From: Rhizobium chutanense
GTDB taxonomy: Bacteria; Pseudomonadota; Alphaproteobacteria; Rhizobiales; Rhizobiaceae
Length of the DNA: 64,000 nt
NCBI RefSeq assembly: GCF_002531935.1
Contig: NZ_NWSV01000025.1
Coordinates: forward strand, 35,049-99,048
Direction of reading: 5' to 3'
Under the pieces are notes generated by a model. That model was given only the letters and a program-made list of their open reading frames with translations, was not told the DNA's origin and ran no database searches. Position numbers and translations under genes: made by a program. The number at the start of each line of letters is the position of its first letter. Within the stretch, counting starts at the first letter, position 1. Positions 9,000 to 18,212 of this stretch are shown piece after piece.

Positions 9000-11315
9000 A
9001 TGGCACAGAGATTTCAATCCCTGTCCTTCAAGGTCATTGCCACATTCATCCTGATGACCGTGCTGTCGATCGCGGTGATCGACGTGCTGGCTTATTTCGC
9101 CAGCAGCCGGATCTCCGACGAACAGGCGCTGAAGGCCAAGGAAAGCGTGCTGATCTTTCGCGGCGACATGCTGCAGGACCAGCTGACGCAGCTTGAAAAC
9201 CAGGCCAATTCCATCGCGCGCATCGAGGCGCTGCAGATGTCGATCACCAGCTTGAAGAGCGGCTGGAAGACCATCCAGAAGACTTCGGGCGATGCCCGTG
9301 GCGAGCTGAAGAAGGTTTTCATCACGGGCAATCCCAACCCGGCCGACCAGCGCGAGAAGCTGATGAAACCCGAGGGGCCAAGTGGTTTTTATTATTCGAA
9401 CCATGAGCAGACACAGGGCGAGGTTGCCCGCGACCTCGAGGATACCGCGTTCAGCGATCTGTTGATTGCCGATCTCGACGGTACGGTCCTCTATTCCTAC
9501 AAGAAGCAGGACGACTTCGCCGAGAACCTGAAGTCGGACGCCTGGAAGGCGACCGGCGCCGGCACCGCTTTCGCCAAGGCAATCGAGAACACGGCCAAGG
9601 CGACCGATGACGCCGCGCCGACAGGCTTTTCCGGCCTGCGCGTCGATGCCGCCAGCGGCAAGTCGGCGATCTTCTATGCCGTGCCGATCGTCAAGCTCGG
9701 GGCGGCCAAGGGCATCTTTCTATTCAAGGTGCGCGACGACATTGTCACCGGTATCCTTGGCAAGGGCATCGTTCAGGGCAGCACGGCGCGGGCGGCGATC
9801 GTCTCCGCCGACGGATCGGCCGTCGGTCTCGATCAGAGCGGCAAGCTTGCGACGCTCGATGCGGCTCCCTTCACTTTCATCAAGGACGCGCTTGCCAGTT
9901 CGGCGATGACGGTTGCCGATTTCGACAGGGCGGACGGGCCGGCCCGCGCCTATGTCCGCGGCATCGACTATCGCGGCGACCGCTTCCTCGCGGTCGAGAG
10001 CGTGCTGCTTAGCGAGCTCAATGCCGGCTCGATCGAGATCGCCACTTTGCTGACGATGATCGGTATCGGCGTGCTCGTCGTCATGGCGGTTGCGACCGGT
10101 CTCGTCACCAATTTCCTGTTTTCGCCGCTTGCGCGGCTTGCCGGCGTCACCCGGGATGTTGCCGACGGCAAGCTCGATAGCGAGATCGGCAGTCTGAACC
10201 GCAAGGACGAGATCGGCACGATGGCGAATGCGCTCGCTCGCTTCCGCCAGTCGCTGATCGAAAGCCGCGAACTCGAAGCCGCCAGCGAAGAGACGCGTCT
10301 GCAGGCCGAGCAGGACCGCCAGCAGAATCTGGCGGAGCGCGAGGCCGAGGCGAAGACGCTGCAGCAGGTGGTCGAGGCGATCGATGAGGGCCTGCATCAC
10401 CTTGCCAGCGGCGATCTCGCCTATCAGATCGATACCCGCTTCCCGAACGAGCTCGAAAGCCTGCGCATCAATTTCAACGAAGCGCTCGCGACGCTGAGCG
10501 AAACCATGACCGCAATCGGCGGCAACTCGATGGCGGTGCGCGCCGGCTCCGAGGAGATGCGCACCGGCGCCGATGAACTTGCCGGGCGCACCGAGCGCCA
10601 GGCCGGCTCGATCACCGAGACGGCGAATGCGATCAGCGCCATCACCCAGTCCGTCCGCCAGCAGATCGAGCGGGCCGAGCAGGCCGAGCGTATCGCCCGC
10701 GACGCCAAGAAGGAGGCGACCGGCTCCGGCCAGATCATGCGCGAGACGATCGCAGCGATGGAGGCGATCCAGACCTCTTCGCGCCAGATCAACACGATCA
10801 TCTCGGTCATCGACGACATCGCTTTCCAGACGAACCTCCTGGCGCTCAATGCCGGCGTCGAGGCCGCGCGCGCCGGTGAATCCGGCAAGGGCTTCGCCGT
10901 CGTCGCCATGGAAGTGCGCGAACTCGCTCAGCGCTCGTCGAGTGCGGCCAAGGAGATCTCCAGCCTGCTGCAGAAATCGACGCATGAGGTCGAAAGCGGC
11001 GTTGCGCTTGTCGAAAAGGCCGGCGTTGCGCTGACCGGCATCGGCGCCCATGTCGAAGCGATCAACGGACAGATCAACGAGATCATGAGTGCGACCCGCG
11101 AGGAGGCCAATACGCTGCGCGAGATCAACAGCGCCGTCGCCGAACTCGACGCGATGACGCAGCAGAACGCCTCGATGGTCGAGGAGACGACGGAGGCGAT
11201 CCACAGGCTGGCGACGGAGGCCCTGGAAATGGATCGCCAGCTCGGCAATTTCACCTTGCCGCAAGGCCATCACCAGCAAAGCGCCGAGGTGCATGTGCTG
11301 CGTCGTCACCGGTAA
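9000..11315 (+). CDS. Methyl-accepting chemotaxis protein
   Basis: 771 aa from ATG 9000, preceded by AAGGGG ten bases upstream; the 27-codon N-terminal extension of the frame lacks membrane character and is not used. A first membrane helix (about residues 11-33), a periplasmic sensor region of ~300 residues, a second helix (about 346-368, LLTMIGIGVLVVMAVATG), then HAMP and a second HAMP-like segment (LASGDLAYQIDTRF), and the conserved signalling hairpin tip DDIAFQTNLLALNAGVEAA near 604-622. It should sense a periplasmic ligand and control CheA. There is no C-terminal CheR-docking pentapeptide. The ligand is unknown; no chemotaxis genes are nearby. Confidence 0.93.
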   Translation: MAQRFQSLSFKVIATFILMTVLSIAVIDVLAYFASSRISDEQALKAKESVLIFRGDMLQDQLTQLENQANSIARIEALQMSITSLKSGWKTIQKTSGDARGELKKVFITGNPNPADQREKLMKPEGPSGFYYSNHEQTQGEVARDLEDTAFSDLLIADLDGTVLYSYKKQDDFAENLKSDAWKATGAGTAFAKAIENTAKATDDAAPTGFSGLRVDAASGKSAIFYAVPIVKLGAAKGIFLFKVRDDIVTGILGKGIVQGSTARAAIVSADGSAVGLDQSGKLATLDAAPFTFIKDALASSAMTVADFDRADGPARAYVRGIDYRGDRFLAVESVLLSELNAGSIEIATLLTMIGIGVLVVMAVATGLVTNFLFSPLARLAGVTRDVADGKLDSEIGSLNRKDEIGTMANALARFRQSLIESRELEAASEETRLQAEQDRQQNLAEREAEAKTLQQVVEAIDEGLHHLASGDLAYQIDTRFPNELESLRINFNEALATLSETMTAIGGNSMAVRAGSEEMRTGADELAGRTERQAGSITETANAISAITQSVRQQIERAEQAERIARDAKKEATGSGQIMRETIAAMEAIQTSSRQINTIISVIDDIAFQTNLLALNAGVEAARAGESGKGFAVVAMEVRELAQRSSSAAKEISSLLQKSTHEVESGVALVEKAGVALTGIGAHVEAINGQINEIMSATREEANTLREINSAVAELDAMTQQNASMVEETTEAIHRLATEALEMDRQLGNFTLPQGHHQQSAEVHVLRRHR

Positions 11316-11337
11316 GCCATCGCGTCAGACATCTCAC

Positions 11338-11365
11338 AAGGGCCGCCTTCGCGCGGCCCTTTTTT
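11338..11365 (+). terminator. Rho-independent terminator after the chemoreceptor gene
   Basis: Stem AAGGGCCGC / GCGGCCCTT with a six-base loop, followed by a run of T, 22 nt past the stop. Confidence 0.85.
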
Positions 11366-11441
11366 GTTGCGCGCATGGTTTGGAATGGCGCAAGCGGGAA
11401 CCTACATAGGTGGCATCCGTCAACTGCCCGGCAGGTTCCCC

Positions 11442-12443
11442 ATGGTTCCCTTCTCCATACTCGACCTTTCCCCCGTTGCCGAAGGCAGCAGTGTCCGCCA
11501 GTCTCTCGAGAGTTCGGCACGGATGGCTCGCAGGGCCGAGGAGTTCGGTTATAAGCGCTTCTGGCTCGCCGAACATCACGGTATGCCGGGGATTGCCAGT
11601 GCTGCCACATCAGTCGTCATCGGTCACGTCGGGGCGGCGACGACGCGCATCCGTGTCGGCTCCGGCGGCATTATGCTGCCCAATCATTCGCCGCTCGTCA
11701 TCGCCGAGCAGTTCGGCACGCTGGAGGCGCTCTTTCCCGGCCGCATCGATCTCGGCCTCGGGAGAGCGCCGGGAACGGACATGCGCACCGCTCAGGCGCT
11801 GCGGCGCAACCTGGAGGCCGGCGCCAACAGTTTCCCGAACGACGTGGTCGAACTGCAGCAACTGCTCGGTACGCCGGTCGAGAACCAGGCGATCCTCGCG
11901 GTTCCCGGCAATGGCTCGCATATTCCGATCTGGCTGCTCGGCTCCAGCCTTTACAGCGCCCAGCTCGCCGCCATGCTCGGGCTTCCCTATGCCTTCGCTT
12001 CGCATTTCGCGCCCGACATGCTGCTGGACGCGATCGCGATCTACCGCGACCGCTTCCAACCTTCGGCGACGCTCGACAAGCCCTATGTGATGGTCGGCGT
12101 GATGGGCGCGGTGGCGGCGACGGACGAGGAGGCGCGCTACCATTTCACCTCGGCGGAACAGCAGTTCGTCAACCTGCGCCGCAATGTCCGCGGTCCGTTC
12201 CCACGTCCCGTGGCCGATATGGAAAATTTCTGGTCGCCGATGGAGAAGATGAACGTCGAGCACACGCTGCGCTATGCGGTGGTGGGGTCGCCGAAGACGG
12301 CGGAGACGAAACTGACGGAGTTTCTCAACGAAACGCAGGCCGATGAGGTGATCATCTCGATGCCGATCCATGACATCGAGGCGCGGCTGAGGTCGGTGGA
12401 ACTGTTTGCGGGACTGGGAAACTTCATGCGGGCCGCCGCGTAG
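11442..12443 (+). CDS. LLM-class flavin-dependent oxidoreductase (luciferase-like monooxygenase)
   Basis: 333 aa from ATG 11442 (MVPFSILDLSPV); longer upstream starts are rejected because homologues of this MsnO8-type subgroup begin with this strand. Bacterial-luciferase-like TIM barrel: FWLAEHHGMPGIASAAT, the flavin-phosphate segment VGSGGIMLPNHSPLVIAEQFGTLE and RIDLGLGRAPGTD. It should use reduced FMN and oxygen; the substrate is unknown. It is monocistronic, sharing a bidirectional terminator with convergent yebC. Confidence 0.86.
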   Translation: MVPFSILDLSPVAEGSSVRQSLESSARMARRAEEFGYKRFWLAEHHGMPGIASAATSVVIGHVGAATTRIRVGSGGIMLPNHSPLVIAEQFGTLEALFPGRIDLGLGRAPGTDMRTAQALRRNLEAGANSFPNDVVELQQLLGTPVENQAILAVPGNGSHIPIWLLGSSLYSAQLAAMLGLPYAFASHFAPDMLLDAIAIYRDRFQPSATLDKPYVMVGVMGAVAATDEEARYHFTSAEQQFVNLRRNVRGPFPRPVADMENFWSPMEKMNVEHTLRYAVVGSPKTAETKLTEFLNETQADEVIISMPIHDIEARLRSVELFAGLGNFMRAAA

Positions 12444-12470
12444 CATTGCAGACAGCATCCCGAAAACAGA

Positions 12471-12495
12471 AAACCCGGCGTCGTGGCCGGGTTTT
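12471..12495. terminator. Bidirectional terminator between the LLM oxidoreductase and yebC
   Basis: Stem AAACCCGGC / GCCGGGTTT, with T on the plus side and T on the complementary strand, placed between two convergent genes. Confidence 0.8.
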
Positions 12496-12517
12496 CGAAT
12501 AGGATCGTTCGAGAAAG

Positions 12518-13264
12518 TCAGGCGGAGAGCTTTGCCAGCACTTCTTCCGAGACCTCGAAGTTGGAATAGACGTTCTGCACGTCGTCGTCATCTTCCAGGC
12601 TGTCGATGAGCTTCATCAGCGACTGAGCCTTTTCTTCGTCCACCGGCACGTTGTTCTGGGCGCGCCAGACGGCTTTGACGGTTTCGGCTTCGCCGAGGCT
12701 TGCTTCCAGTGCCTTCGACACTTCGCCGAGGGCCTCAAAACCGCAGGTGATGTAGTGGCCGTCCTCATCGGTCTCGACATCGTCGGCGCCGGCTTCGATC
12801 GCGGCTTCCATCACCTTGTCGGCGTCGCCGACGGAAAGCTTGTAGGTGATTTCGCCGACATGATCGAAGGAGAAGGAAACGGAACCAGTTTCTCCGAGTG
12901 CGCCGCCGGCCTTGGTGAAGATCGAACGGACGTTGGAGGCGGTGCGGTTGCGGTTGTCGGTCAGAGCTTCGACGATGATCGCGGTACCGCCGGGGCCATA
13001 ACCCTCATAGCGGACTTCGTCGTAGTTTTCGCCGTCCGCGCCGGCTGCCTTTTTGATGGCGCGGTCGATGTTGTCCTTCGGCATGGACTGGGCCTTGGCG
13101 TTCTGGATCGCCAGGCGAAGACGGGCATTCATCGTCGGGTCGGGCAGGCCGGCCTTGGCGGCAACGGTGATTTCGCGCGCAAGCTTGGAGAACATTTTCG
13201 ACCGCACGGCATCCTGACGGCCCTTGCGGTGCATGATGTTTTTAAACTGTGAATGGCCAGCCAT
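12518..13264 (-). CDS. yebC: YebC/PmpR-family transcriptional regulator or translation factor
   Basis: 248 aa from ATG 13264 (MAGHSQFKNIMHRKGRQD), the invariant N-terminus; a start five codons upstream is unlikely. Contains the family blocks SKLAREITVAAK, NARLRLAIQNAKAQSMPKDNI and YEGYGPGGTAI. Members bind DNA as regulators, and recent work links the family to ribosomes stalled on proline-rich peptides. No ruv genes are adjacent, though yebC-ruv linkage is common elsewhere and here they lie about 4 kb apart. Confidence 0.95.
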   Translation of the reverse strand: MAGHSQFKNIMHRKGRQDAVRSKMFSKLAREITVAAKAGLPDPTMNARLRLAIQNAKAQSMPKDNIDRAIKKAAGADGENYDEVRYEGYGPGGTAIIVEALTDNRNRTASNVRSIFTKAGGALGETGSVSFSFDHVGEITYKLSVGDADKVMEAAIEAGADDVETDEDGHYITCGFEALGEVSKALEASLGEAETVKAVWRAQNNVPVDEEKAQSLMKLIDSLEDDDDVQNVYSNFEVSEEVLAKLSA

Positions 13265-13403
13265 GGCACCCCTGTTCACGTCTCATTGTTCGGAATGGGC
13301 CGCCTTATAGGAGCGAAACGGCACCCGTTCAAGGAAAAAGCAGTTTGGAACAAAGGCGAGGGGATGACGTTACAAGAACTCCATCCAACGGAAAGGAACG
13401 GTC

Positions 13404-13907
13404 ATGGCAAGTCTCAGCGATGCGCAGGAACAGCCAGCACGTCAGCTCTGGGATCAGGTCAACGATGTCCATGCCGGCATGCTCGGAATTTCCGGGCTTG
13501 ATATGCACATGCAGCCGATGGCGCCGCATGCCGATCCCACCACCAACACGATCTGGTTCTATACTAAGATCGATGCCGATATCGTGCGGGCCATAAAGCC
13601 CGGCAGCCGCGCGCATTTCTGCGTTATCGGCAAGGATCACGACTATCACGCCTGCCTTGCCGGTGTGATCGAAGTGCGTCCCGACCCAGCCAAGATCGAG
13701 GAGTATTGGAGTTCGATCATTGCTGCCTGGTATGACGGCGGCAAGAAGGATCCCAGGCTCACCATGCTTGCCCTTCATGTCGACGATGCCGAGATCTGGG
13801 TTTCCACGGGCAACAAGCTGAAATTCGGCTGGGAGATCGCCAAGGCCAATCTCGACGACGACAAGATGCCGGATGTCGGCATCAAGCGTCACCTGCGGTT
13901 CGCTTGA
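13404..13907 (+). CDS. Pyridoxamine 5'-phosphate oxidase-fold protein (general stress protein 26 type)
   Basis: 167 aa with AAAGGA upstream of the ATG. Split-barrel FMN-binding fold suggested by TIWFYTKIDADIVRAIKPGSRAHF-type strands and the C-terminal EIWVSTGNKLKFGWEI. Related proteins bind FMN or F420 and are induced by stress; no substrate can be assigned. It is divergent from yebC and shares a 139-bp upstream region with it. Confidence 0.75.
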   Translation: MASLSDAQEQPARQLWDQVNDVHAGMLGISGLDMHMQPMAPHADPTTNTIWFYTKIDADIVRAIKPGSRAHFCVIGKDHDYHACLAGVIEVRPDPAKIEEYWSSIIAAWYDGGKKDPRLTMLALHVDDAEIWVSTGNKLKFGWEIAKANLDDDKMPDVGIKRHLRFA

Positions 13908-13938
13908 TGCGCGGAGGCGGGGAAGGTAGCCGGTCTTT

Positions 13939-14772
13939 TTACTGCAGACCCTTCATGACATAGATCAGCGGCTTTTTCGGCAGCGTGCGCATGGAGACGG
14001 TGATGCTGTCATCGGGCGCATTGGCGACGTCGAAATCCTTGCCGAACATCGAAACGAAGGCCTCGACCGGCGGACCGCGTCGGTGCATCGGCAGAATCAG
14101 CGACGAGCGCAGCCGCTTGATAACGCGGCTCATGCTGTCTGCACCCATGGTCAGGCCGCCGTCGACCGGGACCATGACGACGTCGAGGCGGCCGATCTCG
14201 ATGTAATGGGCGTCTGTCAGCTCATAGTGCAGGTGGCCGAGATGGCCGATGCAGAGACCGGCGATTTCGAAAATGAAGATGGAATTGCCGTTCTCCTGCG
14301 AGCCGCCAAGGCCATAGCTGAAGCGGATATCCGTCGGGACATTGCGAATATAGGCATCGCCGATGACGAGATCGATGTCAGCCTTTTCGCCGGGAACGTC
14401 GCTCCACCCATGCAGGACATGTTTGATGCCGGGATCCGGCGTCAAGGTGAAATGGCTCGTATGCGCCTTGTTCATGGTCACGACGTCGGGCAGCGTCGCC
14501 GGCCTATACCAGCCGTTATAGTCCGTCGCGATGACGATACCGCCGGGGGTTTCGATCTCGAAGGTGGAATGGCCGAGGAAGGTCAATTTGACGTCTTCGC
14601 CCTCAGAGACGGCAGGCGTCAACGGTGCCGCGCCGGAAAAGCTTGCGAAGGTCGCCTTGGGCGTATTCTGCGCGATTGCCTGGCACTGGCTGACGGGCGT
14701 TCGCTGTTCCTGTGCTCCGGCGGAAGCTGGCGCGACGAATGCGATAGCGAGGACAAGATATTGCGGCTTCAT
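13939..14772 (-). CDS. Exported MBL-fold metallo-hydrolase
   Basis: 277 aa from ATG 14772, which begins a signal peptide (MKPQYLVLAIAFVAPASAGAQ); an upstream in-frame ATG would add charged residues before it. Beta-lactamase-superfamily traits: LTFLGHSTFEIETPGG, IATDYNGW, SHFTLT, HLGHLH and the late LPMHRRG. The arrangement resembles the UlaG-like subgroup, with HTSHF in place of a plain HxHxDH. Periplasmic; substrate unknown. Confidence 0.77.
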   Translation of the reverse strand: MKPQYLVLAIAFVAPASAGAQEQRTPVSQCQAIAQNTPKATFASFSGAAPLTPAVSEGEDVKLTFLGHSTFEIETPGGIVIATDYNGWYRPATLPDVVTMNKAHTSHFTLTPDPGIKHVLHGWSDVPGEKADIDLVIGDAYIRNVPTDIRFSYGLGGSQENGNSIFIFEIAGLCIGHLGHLHYELTDAHYIEIGRLDVVMVPVDGGLTMGADSMSRVIKRLRSSLILPMHRRGPPVEAFVSMFGKDFDVANAPDDSITVSMRTLPKKPLIYVMKGLQ

Positions 14773-14879
14773 GCCACCCCTCCGGCGCTCCATCACTTTG
14801 GATTGGCGGCGGGAGGATGCGGCATGAGGTCGCAGCGGTCCAGACCAGGCATGCTCACAATTGCGTGTTGCGGAAGGCT

Positions 14880-15704
14880 CTACCGCCAGAACTCCGGCAC
14901 CGTTTCGGCCAGCCGCGGTCCGAGCCGAAGCGGCGCGATCTTTTCGGCCAATCCGGTTCTATCGGAAATCTCCACGCCGACGCCGCAGATCGTCGCGGGG
15001 CCGTTCGCCGCTTCCATGCGGCCCTTCGGCATTTTGGAGATGAAGCGGTTCAGCGGTTCTTCCTTATCCATGCCGAGAGAGGAGTCGTAGTCGCCGCACA
15101 TGCCGGCGTCCGACAGATAGGCGGTGCCGCCGTTCAGGATCTGGGCATCGGCCGTCGGAACATGCGTGTGGGTCCCGACGACGAAACTGGCGCGGCCGTC
15201 GACGAAATGGCCGAAGCATTGTTTCTCGCTGGTCGCCTCCGCGTGGAAATCGAAGATGATCGCATCGGCCTGCTCTTTGAGCGGGCAGGCGGCGAGGATC
15301 ACTTCCGCCGATTTGAAGGGGTCGTCGAGTTCCGGATGCATGAAGACCCGGCCCATGACGTTGGCGACGAGCACGCGCGCGCCGTTCCTGGCATAGAAAA
15401 GACCGGAGCCGCGTCCGGGCGTGCCTTGCGGATAGTTGGCCGGGCGCAGGAATTGATCGTGGCGCCCGGCAAAGGCAACAGCTTCCTTCTGGTCCCAGAC
15501 GTGATTGCCTGTCGTCACCACGTCGGCGCCGGCATTGATCGTTTCCAGAAAGATGTCTTCGGTGATGCCGAAGCCGCCGGCGGCGTTCTCGCCGTTGACG
15601 ACGACGAAATCGAGCTTGAGGTCGGAAATCAGGCCGGGAAGGCGGTCCCAGACCGCCGTGCGTCCCGTCTTGCCGACCATGTCACCCAGAAAAAGCAGCC
15701 GCAT
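14880..15704 (-). CDS. YmdB-like metallophosphoesterase (TIGR00282 family)
   Basis: 274 aa. Begins MRLLFLGDMVGKTGR and carries DFVVVNGENAAGGFG, TTGNHVWDQ and GTHTHVPTAD, the di-metal-binding blocks of the YmdB family. The Bacillus member hydrolyses 2',3'-cyclic nucleotides. Its start lies 3 nt after the stop of the 5-formyl-THF cyclo-ligase gene, so the pair is an operon; this pairing is usual in rhizobia. Confidence 0.9.
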   Translation of the reverse strand: MRLLFLGDMVGKTGRTAVWDRLPGLISDLKLDFVVVNGENAAGGFGITEDIFLETINAGADVVTTGNHVWDQKEAVAFAGRHDQFLRPANYPQGTPGRGSGLFYARNGARVLVANVMGRVFMHPELDDPFKSAEVILAACPLKEQADAIIFDFHAEATSEKQCFGHFVDGRASFVVGTHTHVPTADAQILNGGTAYLSDAGMCGDYDSSLGMDKEEPLNRFISKMPKGRMEAANGPATICGVGVEISDRTGLAEKIAPLRLGPRLAETVPEFWR

Positions 15705-15707
15705 TCC

Positions 15708-16307
15708 CTATCCAATCCAAGAGGCAAAAAAGCGAAGGCCGCTTTCTGTCAGGATGGCATCCAGGCTTATGTCGTGCGGCTCATCGGGCACATGTGCCAC
15801 TTCCTGGCAGTCGAATGCAATGCCGATCAGCTTCGGATGCAGGCCTTTTTGCCTGAGCCGGCCGATGGCGCGGTCGTAATGGCCGGCGCCATAGCCGATG
15901 CGATGGCCTCTGGCATCGAAGGCCGAAAGCGGCACCAGCAAGATCTCCGGGTCGAGAATGGCGGCATCCGCCCCAGGACCCACGGTGCCGAAGCCGGTCT
16001 CGGTGAGTGGCGCGCCTTCCGCCAATTCGCGAAAGACGATAGTCTGCTTATCGAGGATCGCCGGCACGCAGAGCCGCGCGCCGCGCGCGGCAAACCGCGT
16101 CATGAGCGGCCTGAGATCGGCCTCCGAACGGATCGGCAGGAAGCCGGAGACGATCGTGCCCGGCGCAAAGCCGACGGCCTCGCCGGCATGATCGGCCATC
16201 GCCACGCTTTTGGCCGCACGGTTCTCGGAGGAAATAGCGTCGCGAGCGGACAGCCGTTCATTGCGCAACTGCGCTTTCAATTCTCTAGCGGTCATTCGAT
16301 CTGCCAT
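15708..16307 (-). CDS. fau: 5-formyltetrahydrofolate cyclo-ligase
   Basis: 199 aa from ATG 16307 (MADRMTARELKAQLRNERL); the frame stays open further upstream but the extension has no family similarity. Converts 5-formyl-THF to methenyl-THF with ATP. Visible: N-terminal basic helix, SGFLPIRSEADLRPL, and the C-terminal PLSAFDARGHRIGYGAGHYDR with the glycine-rich nucleotide loop. First gene of the pair with the YmdB-like gene. Confidence 0.92.
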   Translation of the reverse strand: MADRMTARELKAQLRNERLSARDAISSENRAAKSVAMADHAGEAVGFAPGTIVSGFLPIRSEADLRPLMTRFAARGARLCVPAILDKQTIVFRELAEGAPLTETGFGTVGPGADAAILDPEILLVPLSAFDARGHRIGYGAGHYDRAIGRLRQKGLHPKLIGIAFDCQEVAHVPDEPHDISLDAILTESGLRFFASWIG

Positions 16308-16416
16308 ATCAGAAAGGTCGGGCAAGCATAGACGGCTCAGTGTTCGATGCAATGCCGGCTGCGACAGCACCGCACCCACTTCACGCCGTGGCGGGTGCGG
16401 ATTGGGAAACCTGCCA

Positions 16417-17334
16417 TCATTGCCGGTACGGGATAGGCGCCGAAGATTGCGGCTGCGCAACGGCCAGCCGTTGCATCGTTTCCTCGAACAGAGGAGTCCC
16501 GCCGGGCACCCAGCCGAGCGCGCGGATTTTCGCTGTGCTCATTGCAGTGAGCGCTGCTTTGTCGGCGGGGGTGGGCAATGCGTGCCGACAGCCCGTCTCG
16601 CGGCGGATGAAGGAAAGAATATCGCTGGTGTCGACCGCGATGTCCGAGACGTTGAAAATCTCGCCGGAGATGCGGTTGCTTTCCGTCTCCAGCATCAGCC
16701 GTACCGCCCGCCCGAGGTCGCGGCCGTGAACTTCCGTTCCCACACGTGAAGCAACCGGCCGGCCGGCGAGGTAATCGGCGATCAGGCCATCCCATTTGTT
16801 CGGGAAGAAATCGCCATAGATGCCGGTCGCCCTCAGGCTCACGCCGGCAAAACCCGGTGTGGAGAGGTGGGCAAGCGCTCGCTCGGCATCGAGCTTGACC
16901 TGGCCGTAGAGCGTTTCGGGCTTGGCCAGCATCGTCTCCGTCAGTTCGCTTCCCCCGGCATGTTCGCCGTAGGCAGCGCGGCTGGACAGGAAGATGCAGC
17001 GGCGTGTGCCGGCGCGTTTGGCGGCCTCGAAAAGCCGGACGGTGCCGTCGAGATTCAGCTTGTGGAAGGTCTTCGGATCGTCGCCCTCGCCGCCGCGATA
17101 TTTGCCGGGAACATGGCTGAAGGCGGCGTGGACGAAAAAATAGGCGTCGTCGAAAATGTCGATCTGATCCTTCTCGGGATCAAGCGAAAGGGCTGCAAAC
17201 TCGACCGCGCGGGAGAAGAGGCGCGGATGCGGCGCACGGCGTCCGCCGACGATCACCTGATAGCCGGCAGTCAGCAGCTCTTCGACGATATACCGTCCGA
17301 CGAGACCTGTTCCGCCAGATACCAGTACCTTCAT
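16417..17334 (-). CDS. sqdC: SqdC-like NAD-dependent epimerase/dehydratase (sulfolipid operon)
   Basis: 305 aa. Extended short-chain dehydrogenase: SGGTGLVGRYIVEELL dinucleotide-binding loop, FLSSRAAYG serine and YGQVKLDAE (YxxxK). Its ATG overlaps the sqdD stop by 4 nt. In Sinorhizobium meliloti the sqdBDC operon encodes UDP-sulfoquinovose synthase, the glycosyltransferase and this reductase-like protein, whose step is not settled. The assignment rests on operon position as much as on sequence. Confidence 0.75.
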   Translation of the reverse strand: MKVLVSGGTGLVGRYIVEELLTAGYQVIVGGRRAPHPRLFSRAVEFAALSLDPEKDQIDIFDDAYFFVHAAFSHVPGKYRGGEGDDPKTFHKLNLDGTVRLFEAAKRAGTRRCIFLSSRAAYGEHAGGSELTETMLAKPETLYGQVKLDAERALAHLSTPGFAGVSLRATGIYGDFFPNKWDGLIADYLAGRPVASRVGTEVHGRDLGRAVRLMLETESNRISGEIFNVSDIAVDTSDILSFIRRETGCRHALPTPADKAALTAMSTAKIRALGWVPGGTPLFEETMQRLAVAQPQSSAPIPYRQ

Positions 17335-18155
17335 GCTGCCCCTTCCGGATTGTCCAGTGCCGCGATCTCGGGCACATCGCCGCCATCATGGAAACGGTGC
17401 CACAGATCGATCAACGGTTGTAGCCGCGCCGCCTTGGGATGATTCTTTTCCCAGGGTTTTTCATACTGGTAGTGCAGGATCGAAATGCTCTTCCAGTCCC
17501 AAAGCTCCGGCATGGTGAACCATACATATTGCAGCATGTTGAAATAGATCGGCAGGCCGTGCCAATCCGGGAAGAACGTCTCGAGAAAGGTCTGATCGGT
17601 GCGGCGCCAGAAAGCATCCGGCCTGTCGAGCCTTTCGAGCATGTGCCGGAATGTGTCATGCGAGGGCGTGGCGACGAACACGCCGGAATTCATGCGGCGG
17701 AAATCGGCGAGGCCTTCATAGACATTGGGAGCTGCGGAAAATTCCGGATAGAGGAACAGCCTGTCGATGTTTTTCAGCACGAGGGCGTCGGCGTCGATGA
17801 AGACGCAGCGTTCGTATTCGACGAGCTGCCACAGCCTGAGTTTGCAGAAATTGTCGAGCGGCGAATGGAAATCCGGCTTGCGGCCCTTGGTGAAGGGGGC
17901 AGCGGAATGCAGCTGACCGCGGGCGTGGCGCTCGTTGAAGGTATCGGAAAGCGGCAGGTGTTCGACTTCGATCAGCCGACAGTCAAGGGTCTTGAGCGGG
18001 GCGAGGGCGGTCGCATCGACGCCGCCGGTGTGGAGGACGACGATGTCGGCGCTCGTGCCGGTGCGGCGAAGGGAGCGGGCAAGGGCGGTGGCGCCCATGG
18101 CGTAGTCGGCATTGGTGACGAGGGTGACGTAGGCAAGGATTGAGGTAGAAGTCAT
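17331..18155 (-). CDS. sqdD: SqdD-like sulfoquinovosyl-diacylglycerol glycosyltransferase (GT8/glycogenin-like)
   Basis: 274 aa. Glycogenin-type GT-A fold: YVTLVTNADYAMGATALARS at the start, the metal-binding FIDADALVLKN (DxD), and FNMLQYVWFTMPELWDWK. In the rhizobial sqdBDC operon this protein is thought to move sulfoquinovose from UDP to diacylglycerol. It lies 57 nt downstream of sqdB and overlaps sqdC by 4 nt. Confidence 0.82.
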   Translation of the reverse strand: MTSTSILAYVTLVTNADYAMGATALARSLRRTGTSADIVVLHTGGVDATALAPLKTLDCRLIEVEHLPLSDTFNERHARGQLHSAAPFTKGRKPDFHSPLDNFCKLRLWQLVEYERCVFIDADALVLKNIDRLFLYPEFSAAPNVYEGLADFRRMNSGVFVATPSHDTFRHMLERLDRPDAFWRRTDQTFLETFFPDWHGLPIYFNMLQYVWFTMPELWDWKSISILHYQYEKPWEKNHPKAARLQPLIDLWHRFHDGGDVPEIAALDNPEGAA

Positions 18156-18212
18156 CGTTGCCGACCACCTCTTCGCTCATTCCTGTCTGGGCGTTCCGAT
18201 GCAGTCATTCGC

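Noticed and set aside
9720..11309. 529-codon minus-strand open frame opposite the chemoreceptor
   Set aside because: Antisense shadow of the chemoreceptor coding sequence, without recognisable motifs.
16308..16416. 6S RNA upstream of the 5-formyl-THF cyclo-ligase gene, a position where it occurs in other bacteria
   Set aside because: The gap is only 109 bp and no long bulged hairpin was found.
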